Of a stretch of 64,000 nt of DNA, positions 47,501 through 57,400 are shown one piece after another. The stretch comes from Heterocephalus glaber. Its lineage: Eukaryota; Chordata; Mammalia; Rodentia; Bathyergidae. The stretch is taken from assembly GCF_000247695.1 (NCBI RefSeq), contig NW_004624848.1:3765271-3829270 (forward strand). Direction: 5' to 3'. Below the pieces are notes generated by a model. It was not told the DNA's origin and ran no database searches. It saw only the letters and a program-made list of their open reading frames with translations. The position numbers and the translations under genes are program-made. Within the stretch, counting starts at the first letter, position 1. Each line of letters starts with the position of its first letter.

Positions 47501-50500
47501 TCAAAATATATTGTGTACAGAGACCAATTCCCGGTGATGAACATGATCATTATGTGTATCTAAAAGGTACCGAAGAAATTAAAAAAATAAAAGAAGCTCC
47601 AGATAGAAGCAGGGAAGCAGCAAAGAAACAGGTTGGAATCGTGGGTAGAGGAAAGTAGTCACCCAGGAGAAATCAAATCGTTGGAAATGTGGGTGGAGAA
47701 AAGTAAAGTCACCCTGGAGAAATCAAATCCCAAAACTGTTTGTAGGTTTGAGGCCTAGATTTGTTCTACCCAAGTGACTTGAGAATCCGCGCCTGAGAAA
47801 TAAACATAAAAGCCAGGAGCAGAGAAACCTTGAGGGAAGACTGGCAGAAGGAAGCACATTTCTGTAGACAGCCGTAAACGCATAGTGTGGAAGGAAGACC
47901 AAAGAGCTCCGATGCGATTAGCCCACAGATGGGGAGTGAGGGACCCACAAGGGCGAGCTCGGAAGCCGGGAGCAGCCGGTCGCTGCTGCATGGTTGTTAC
48001 AGTGTTCATCCTGCAAGCCCAGGGGTTGGGACATTAAAAGGAAAGATGGGAGGATAGTGCAACCAATGATGATTTAGGTTTATATAAGAACTGAGAAAGG
48101 AGCTGGGGACGTAGCTCAGTGGTTCCGCCACCTGCCTCGCAAACGCAAGATCCCGAGTTGGATCCCCCGTAGTAAGAAACGACTAAAAAGAATTTCTGAT
48201 ACTGAAAAATAGCCATTGAAATCAAAATGTCAGAAACTAAAGGACCAAGCAGGTTAAATAGTAAAGAAAATCAGAATCTGTGAGATGGAAGTTAGATATA
48301 AAACACTTTTTTGAATGCATCTCTGAGAAAAGAATAAAAAATACAGAAAAGCAAGTGAGAAATGGGGAAGTCGGAATGAGAAAATTTTGTAGCACATTCA
48401 GAAGGCGAGAACGGGGAAAGAGTGATAGAAAATTTTCAGATTGAAAAGGCACACTGGCTCCCACATGGGTAAATATAAATAAATCCGTACTTAGCAAGTC
48501 GATGTCAAAGGTGCGGGAAAGCCAGCGGACGCGGACGCAGCACCTGTCTTCAGCTCCGGGAGTCCGGACCCTGGCAGATGCGGGCAGCCTGGGGGTCAGA
48601 CGCGGGCAGCCTGGGGAGCAGGGCGGGCGCCGCCACGGGGGCCGGCGAGGGAGGCGGGGCTCCAGCCTGGCTGCGTGCAGATGGAGGACTCAGGACGTGG
48701 ACGCTGCTGGGCTGGGAAGGGTCTGGGCGGATGGGCTGTGGCCGCGCTCCTGCCGCCCCACCGAGAGCAGCCCGCGGACTCTGAGAAGCGAAGGCCAGCA
48801 GGGCCCGGGTGTCGCCAGCGCCCCATCTCACTGCCGAGAGAGCCGACACCGGAGTGCATTCTCCCCGGGTGTGCGGCTGCAGCGACGCCTCACATTTGCG
48901 GTCTTCCGTGCGGCCCTCGGCCACCCAGGCCCCAGGTGCCTCCGGGGCGTGCCGGGCGTTGTGTCTGTGGAGGGGTGACAGGCCTCAGGCCACGCCTGTC
49001 AGTGCTGGGAGCGAGGGGCTCCTGCGTGAGCCCACCTTCTCGCTGCCGCTGAGGGCCTCTCCCGAAGCCCGAGCGCCGCCTGTGGAAGGCCACGGTGCTG
49101 CGGCCGACTGAGCCACTGCGGAGAGGCGCTGTCAGGCGGCGCCCTCTTCCTCAAGTACAGTTTAATAAAACACCGGGGTTGAAAGAATGACTAACAAATC
49201 CACATCAGATAAAGCAAAGAATCTTGTGTTTTTCTTTTTAATCCAGAATACTCCAAGGAAAAACCAAATATATAGGGCAGTCAGTATTTTCTTTACTCTC
49301 AATTATTTAACTGCTCAGTCTCAGAATAAAAAACTAAATAAAAGGGTTGAGAATGCAGCTCAGCAGTGAAGCACTTGCTTAGCATGCATGAGGTCCTGGG
49401 TTCAAGCCTCTGCATCCAAAAAAAAAAATTTGACAGGTCTCATTATTTAATACCTTCTACCACTGCAGTATGTCTGATAAAAAGTATTAAAAAGAAGGGT
49501 ACATATGATTCATTTTCTATTGTGTATTTTGGTTCTACCCATGCCTCATAGGTGGGGCTTTTCCTTAGAGACATTTTGGATTCGCTGTGGGGTGTGGGCG
49601 GTGTTTCTGACAGGTCAAACGTGGGTCGGGGTCTCAGCTCTGCACCGTCCGAGCCTAGACCTACATGGCAGGTTGTAATCTAGCTAGCCTGGCCTCTGGT
49701 GGGGCAGCTTCCTTTGGGAAGACCCCAGAGGTCCCCGGAACTTCAGCCCCACTTCCCGGACCTTTGAGCTGAGCCTGGGCAGCAGTGGCAGTGGGCAGCA
49801 TGCCAGGCCCTGACGTGGTCCCTTTCTTGCTCCTCAACTGTCGCTTCATTTTCTCGACAATCTGAGCGGCCTTTTCTCTTTAAATGGTGTTGGTTCTTCA
49901 GAGACCGAGTGGGTACTAAATGACGTCGTCCCATGGCGGCTGTTGGCCTCCTCTGTGGAAAGGCTCGGGGATCAGCATTGTTAGCATTTCACTGTCTGAG
50001 CCTGTGTGACTCTTGGCGTATTCTTAAAGGGCCCTCTCAGGATGTGTGCCGGTTCCTCTGCATCCCGGGGAGGGAGGCCCACACGGTGCCCCGGATCTGC
50101 ATCCGCCGTCGCTCACTTCCCTCGTTCAGTGCGAGCCTTTGCAGGTTCCGCTCCCGCTGCTGCTGAGGACCCGGGGGATTTCAGTGGCCGGGCTCTCGGG
50201 ACTCGGTGCTCAGCTGTGACCCGCGGCCCTCGGTCTCTCCTCCGTCTCCGCCCCAGACTCTGCTCTGTGCCCCGCTGACACACAGATGATGCGTGCTTGC
50301 TTTCCAGTTAGGGTTTTTTCTTCACATTTGCTTACCTAGTTACTTTTTCAGTAATTGGACTGGCTCCTCTGCCCTTCTTGTTACCATATCCAGAGCTTCA
50401 GCTTTCAGATGTCACCCATGCTTGCAGAACCTTCTGCCCATCACCTTCCTAGTCGGCCCATCGCCCATCTCCCTTCTGCTCATTGCTTAACACAAAGCCC

Positions 50501-51381
50501 TTTGTGCTGCTGGTGGCCCCACATCATGTGGTCTGCAGACCAGGAGCCCACTGGCTTGGGACTCTGCCTGCCACTGCAGCAGAGAGCGTTAGAATGGAGA
50601 CTGAATGCGGGTGGAACCCAGGGCCCGACCACCTAGTGTCAGTAGAAGAGAAGGGGCAGGAGAAGGCAAAGGAAGAAGAGCAGGAGGGGAAAGCAGACAG
50701 GCTGGCTTTCGCTGTGGTGATGCTTAGCCCACTCCGCTTCCCATATGTGTGCTGGCGGATGGCCAGTAATGAAGGGAAGGCCCATAATATTAATGTATTC
50801 AGTGGCACCACCAGCCAAATGCCAAGCAGTCAAGGGACTTGAGTTCAAAACACAAATTCAGTGGACCCTTGACTTATGAACTCAGTTCATTCCTGAGGGC
50901 TGGTTGTAACTCAAGTTGGTCAACTGAAGGTTCAGGCTCCTCTACACAGCCTTCACAGTCTCTCTCCTGTACACAGGCAGAGCTCAGTGTCCTTAGACAG
51001 ACACTGGCCCAGGATTTCTCAGTGAACCCCACACAGGAAAGGCTATTCTCATGATCCTTCCAGAGCTCTGTAAGGGTTAAATCTGTATCTGGAAGCACAA
51101 GCAGGTGGCATTTGGGTTGTAACTCAAGACTTTGGTCGTAAGTTAAAACTAAAATCCTGATCATAACCCAAGAAGTTCATGTGTCACTCCAGTTGTAACT
51201 CCAGGGTCCACTTTTTCAAAATTTCTAGATTTCCATTTTCTTTGTTCATAAGGGCCACGCATGTTGATAGCAGTGGTAGCAGTTGATAGTCATTGTTATC
51301 TTGCTGTGAATTTGTGATACCCCGGATAAGCTAAAAGTTGTGGAAACTTGGAAAAGGAAGTCACTGAAGCCCTGTGCTGTG

Positions 51382-51413
<32 letters not shown>

Positions 51414-54400
51414 ATGTTGGAGATTGAGCCCAGGACCTGTGTGTGTAGCTCTCTGTTCTGTGCACGTGTGGGACATATGTGAGAAAACCTTGTACTATTG
51501 TGTTAACAAATCTGCATAGTGATAACCATCTTGGGAAATAGAGCCTCATTTAATTAAAAATAGGTTTTTTGAAATTCTTTCATTTTCATGTTTAAGAGTA
51601 TTTGAACATACACTTAAACAATGTTGAACCATTAGACTGCCTGATTGCTGTTCCTTCAGTGGTAAAAACTAAACCCTGAGAGTTTCCCCCTTGACAACCC
51701 TGGTGGGGTTTGTACAGCCTCTGGCTACCAGGAAGTCCTGGGCAGGAGCAACTGACAGGTGGGGCTGGGCTCTGGGACCCTCCTCTGTGGGTGAAGGGGG
51801 ACCCTGCTCACCAGCCCTGCAGACCTTTAGAAAGCACATTGTCCAGAAGGAAATCAGGATGACCTGACGAGAGGAAGTGATGCTGAGCATCCAGAAGCAA
51901 GCCGTGGGCAGCACAGGGTGTGGGAGGGACCGAATCCAGAAGGAGGCCAATACTAGTTTCCTTTGGGAAATGAGGCTTAGAAAAGCGAGCAAATATGCAG
52001 CACCGTGAGGCCTGTCCGTGGGTCTGTCTGCTGCTGTCTCTCCGTAGTGTCCACCCCCTTTCTCTCGTGGTTTGGGGCCTAGAAGAGCTGCCCTGTGTAG
52101 CACTGACTTGTATGCACCTAGGGCACGGCTGGGTGGGCCAGAGGGTCTGAGGACGCAGTTCTGTCTGGATATGAGGTGTCTCGCAGGCCCTCTTACTTGA
52201 ATGCTTAATGTTCACTCCATTCGCCTGATGGCACAGTTTACTATTGGGAGTTTATTTTTTTTTTGGTACCAGGGATCAAACTCGGGTCCTTGCGCTTGCG
52301 CAGCAGGCGGCGAAACCACTGAGCTAAATCCCTGGCCCAATTGGGAGTTTTATATTTTAATAAGTTTATGAGTGGCCCTCAGTCTGATTTTATTTGGTTG
52401 TTAGGGATATTTGATGTATGTGGCACATGTAGTCAATAAATTTTGCTTACTGATTAAAGCTATAAGTTTTTTTTTTTTTTGGTACTGGGGATAGAACTCG
52501 GGACCTTGCACTGGGCGAGGCAGGCGGCAGAACCACTGAGCTAAATCTCCGGCCCTAAAAGAAGTGAATTTTGATATCCTGCAGTATGGGAGGGAGGGCA
52601 TATATCTTTTTGCTTATCTGTGAACACTTAACAACACCTACAGTGTACCTCCTGGTTATAAGAAGAAAACCGTCCTGAAATGCACCTGTATTTGGATGAG
52701 GGTGTGGTGACGCCCCTACCGAGTCCCCGTGAAGCCTCGATTTCTGTAGCTGCCACCGTGAGCTTTGCAATTTCTACTGCAGAGCACACTGGACACGTCG
52801 AGAGCCTCCTGGAGGCGGGTGGGGTGCTGACCTCCTGTGTTCTTTCAGCACCCAGTGCTTGACGAGCCCATAGCGGAGGCCGTCTGTATTATTGCGGACA
52901 CGGACAAGTGGAGTGTCCAGGTGGCCACGAGTCAGCGGAAAGTGACGGACAGCATGAAGCTGGGCCAGGACGTCCTGGTCTCCAGTCAGGTGTGCAGTTT
53001 ACTTCAGTCCATTCTGCAGCTTCACAAGCTTCACCTCCCTGCTGATTTTGTAAGTATTTGTTCCCAAACGATAAAAGAAACAGCAAATATTTTCAACAAC
53101 GTTCTGATAAAAATCATGAATTCAGATGTATGGTTCTTTTTGGTACCGGAGATCGAACTCAGGACCTTGCGGTTGCGGGGCAGGCGGCGGCACCACTGAG
53201 CTCAATCCCAGCCCCAGATGTACTGTGTTTAATATGACTGAAGGTCAGCACTCTAAAAATGGAGCACGTGACCTAAGAGCAGCAAGCAGGCAGATTGCAG
53301 TCACAGTGGCCTTCCTTGAAGTAGGTAGTGTAGGGCACGCTGGGATCTTTTGCACAAGCACACAATAAAGTAAACGAGCATGGGGGGCGTGTAGCGGCCT
53401 CAGGTCCTCCGTGGAGACCACCAGAGCGTGGGAAGCTGGCCAGTTTCCAGAGTTCCCTGGTCTGCGCCATCCTGCCTGCAGTGTCAGGGTCGAGGCGGAA
53501 GCAGCTGTGGGGACACTTCCGGTTCCGAGGGGCTCTCCACCTGTGAGATGCTGTCAGTTGTTCTTTTCAAATGGGCTTTTTAAGATCACTTCCATAACGT
53601 TATTTTAAATGCAGCCACCAAGTAGAGCCTAGAAAGCCCCAGAAAATTAGCAGCTCTCCCCCGTCACTGTCACTGATACGTACAACAAATTCCTTTCCGT
53701 GAGTGTGGGTGGGAGGGGCTGACGCGTGCGCGGGTGGAGAGACTGGAACAGGCGATCTGTTCAGGAAGAAAGGGAGAGCGGTTTCAGAGGGAGCGGGGCG
53801 CAGGGCCAGGGTCTCCCGAGCGAGTGGGGCGCCGACCTGTTCTCGCCCCACGCTTGGGGCCCCTTGCTGAGCAGAGCTCCGCACCCGCACCGGAACCTCT
53901 GGCCAGTTGCTCTCGAGAGGGACACGGGCTGCTTAACAGCAAAGCAGGAAGTGAATACTAATGAAATATATTCATCGGCAACGAGTAGTTAGCTTCCTGG
54001 CTCTTACAGCCAGGTCTAAGGGATGCACACTCCTTGGACGTGGGGAGGAGTGGCGTGGCTTGAAGGAGGCACTCTGGACAGTGCCTGTCGTGGGGCAGTG
54101 GCAGTGCGGAGGGCAGGAAGGCGCTGCAGCTGGCTGGCTTCAGGCTGCTTTGCAGTAACCACTTGGGTGACGGTGGGTAATCCCGAGTGTCTGCACCTGG
54201 AGCAGAGCCTCAGCCTTCTGGTTTGTAGAATGAAGATAATATAAGGGTATTGTGGGAACTCCCTGAAAATTATGGGTAATTTTAAACAGCCAAAGCGCCT
54301 GTCAACATGGGATACTTTAACAGCCAGGATGCATGCATTGGTGGGTGTTGTGCATGCTTTCAAGTCATATTCCAAGGAGTACCACTTACAGACCTCTCAG

Positions 54401-57400
54401 CTGTGCAGATAAGGAGAAAGAACAGAATCTGTCCGCCGTGCCCTTGAAAATTAGGTAATTCACGCTGAAGCATTTGGTGGCAGAGTGGGCAACATTGTAA
54501 GCCCTCAGTAAACAGCTATTCTTGGTGTGTCACATAATAACAATTAATTTCATCAAACAGCATTGCTGGTTTTAGAAACCGACAACCTTTTTCACTTAAG
54601 TCTTTATTCGGGCATTACACTGAGTTACTCCTGTAGGAAGTCTGCTCCAGGCTGGGTGAGGGACATTTGTGGACCGTCACGACCTCATTTTCTGTCCGAC
54701 ATTGGCTGGCAGATTCTCTGCTAGAAGAAGGCTGAGTTTTGCTGACTGAGCGGCTGGAATCTCCTTTTCTGCAAGAGAAAGAGGTGGATAGGCTTCATAG
54801 TTTTTATTGCTAGAAGTGTTTACTACACTTTTATATTTCAGTCTATAATACATAGCTCTTTTGCATTCGACACCTTACCTCTTGTTATCAAAGACATAAA
54901 CAACTAGAGCTGTTCCTTTTTGCTTTGTTTGAATAGAAGTATGTTTAACTACTTAATCATATGAATGATTTATTTAACATGAGAAAACCAAAATCAAAAT
55001 TCTCCTGCAGTTGAAAACCCCTTTAAACATCACTTGAATGAAACGTGCATGAGTAGGAGAGTGGGTACAGACGGAGAAGAGAGCTGTTAAGATTTCAGAA
55101 GTTAAAATTGAACAAATCCATCTCAGGAATAAAATCCCAGAAAGAAGACTGGGAAAAACCCCAACAGAGTTCTGCTTAATAATCAAGAGCCTTTTAAAAA
55201 ACTTTTTTCTACATGCTTTGATTTCCCATTTGGTACACATTCTTAGACTGGGGTTCTCTTTATTTCCATTTTGTGCAAACACTAAACATTGTTTTAAGAT
55301 ATAAAAGACCCAATACAATATGAATATTCTTTTTAATATTTCATAACACTCTTATTAAAAACTTTGCATTTCATTCCATAAGGAACTGAAGTTTAACAGG
55401 CGATCTACCACAGCAGGTCTGCTTACTTGGGAGAATGTTTCCAAGAGAATTGGTGAAATCCCCCTGGCCTTATTACCCAGTTACTAGGCAGTTGTGTTTT
55501 AACCACCTGACACAGTGCGTGTAAGATTTTGAGCCAGTGAGAAACTGAAAAGATCACATCTCTAATAGATACTTTTTCTGTGTCACTGATCAGCCCAGAT
55601 GGTCAAGATCTGCATTTTCAAATGCATCTGTTACTCTTTACCTTGCAAATCACGAGGCTGGTGGTCTAGAAGAGAATCGTGCATGTGGTATCACCCTTGC
55701 CAAAGCTCTCAGGTGTCTCATGAAGACACCTGGGTGGCACTGCCTACCAAGTACAGAAGCTTTGCCACTGGTAAAAGCCACAGATAGCTGCTGTTCTGTA
55801 AGAGCTGGTGCTGCACAAGGTTCCCAGGGTAAAGATGTCCCGAAAAGGAGGCTTGTGCTGTACTGTTATTAAAGATCTCGTTAAAGTACACTCTCAAAAG
55901 CAAGACTGAAGGTTCAGAATGACCCTGTTGTAGTAATTCGATGCATGTACTGTGCATAGTCTGAGGTATAGCAAGAACAATAACAAAGATGTTTTTCTAA
56001 AATTACTTGTAACAAAGTACAATAGCTGTAAATAATAGTAGAGTCACAGTCTCAAGACTCATTTAGCCAGAAGAATTACATCAGTAAAGAAGTGTTGACA
56101 GGGAAAATATCATTAGAAAGTTTTTTAAAAGCAGGGAAGTTTTGTATTTGTAGAATGATTTCAAGTATATAGAAATGCTTTTTTGTAAACAATAGAATGA
56201 TAGTATATGAAAATCTTAATAGTTGTTTTACAGAGCCCTATTGTAGCTATTAGCGATGAGTTGGAAACGCCTGTAGTTTTTCAGTGTGTTTGGGAGGGGT
56301 GAGATTATAGCTGTGCAGGGGAAGATGCAGGAAGAGAACTCCTGTTCCTGAGCCCCGGCTGGCCTCATGGTGGCTGTCCTTGGCTTCGCAGTGCATCATG
56401 CATCTAGAAGACAGACTGCAGGAGCTGTACCTTAAAAGTAAGATGCTGTCCGAGTATCTCCGGGGACACACGCGCGTCCACGTGAAGGAGCTGGGTGTCG
56501 TGCTGGGGTGAGTTCTGTGATTGCTGCCGCTGCCTCTGCCGGCTGGGCCAGCCCTGGCCTCGCACCCCGACCTTCGGCCCTGGCCACCCCCATTAGGCCT
56601 GAGCAACCCTGGGGCTCTGAGAAACACGTGCCTTGTGTGGGAAGCCAGGTCTCACGCCTGGGAGCAGGGCGGAACTGCGGGCTGGGCCACCTCCTGTCAG
56701 TCTCCTCCCTGATTCCGTCACCCTCGGAAGGGAACATTTAATCCCACTCTGTCTGTCCATCTCTAGTCACTCAGAGCGATGCCAAAGTTGCAAGCTGTCA
56801 GCTGGGCCTGGGCAGCTTGTGTTTACCTCTTGCTTCCTGGAGGAGGCGTCACAGCACCTCCCCGTGCCCAGGCCTGCAGGTGGGCCCTGCTCTTCTGTCC
56901 CCGGAAGCTGCCTGCGGGTGGGGACAACTGCACCGCCCCCCTGCGCTCCCAGATGACCCGTCTTCCAGAGGGTGGAGCCATAAGTCTGTGGGGTTCTGCA
57001 TTGTTTTATTCTGCTTCATTTATTAATAGAGAAGCAAAAAAAAAGACAAGACACTGTGTCTTTGGGGAACTGTCACTTTCTTCACCCAGGATAAGGGTTC
57101 CCTAACTTGGAAAAGAAATGCTGTGTTTATATTGTCAACTTTCAGTTCTCTACCAAGCCTGCTAATCAGAACATGATTTTATTCAGCCCTTTGCCTTCTC
57201 ATCACACATGGCTCCTTTCACACCCAGCGTGTGACTGACTGTTTTGTTTGGCTCTTAGCATTTCCTAGCATACATTTTTTTCTTATGTACTTCATTTACA
57301 GAATATTTTCCCTTTTTGAGGCATTTGCTTTGCAGTTAACTTGCAGTGAGGTCTTTGTTATCTTTCCCTCTTAGTTTTTGTCTTTGTTTCCAGCCCCATC

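Larger units (their letters stand above)
42243..52848 (+). other. FNIP2: FNIP2 intron 14 (10.6 kb)
   Basis: The longest intron inside the coding part. It contains a GC-rich start (42.25-43.45 kb), AT-rich DNA with MIR relics (44.9-45.25 kb), a purine-rich repeat (47.43-47.59 kb), a 48-bp tandem duplication (47.64 kb), an ID (48.1 kb), a CpG-rich block (48.5-49.14 kb), an old ID (49.34 kb), a DNA transposon (50.86-51.21 kb) and two IDs (52.25, 52.47 kb). No other gene is recognisable. Confidence 0.8.
53050..56391 (+). other. FNIP2: FNIP2 intron 15
   Basis: Contains an ID at 53.13-53.21 kb and a MIR-like relic near 54.15-54.26 kb. The remainder is unique-looking, partly AT-rich DNA. Small open frames at 55.6-55.96 kb on both strands are not recognised. 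Confidence 0.8.

Noticed and set aside
48502..48978. 158-codon open frame in the CpG-rich block
   Set aside because: An overlapping frame is open on the opposite strand as well, the protein is Arg/Gly/Pro-rich low complexity, and no homologue is recognised. The block itself is reported instead.
55599..55957. Possible retrocopy in intron 15
   Set aside because: Short open frames on both strands look coding-like, but I could not match either to a known protein.
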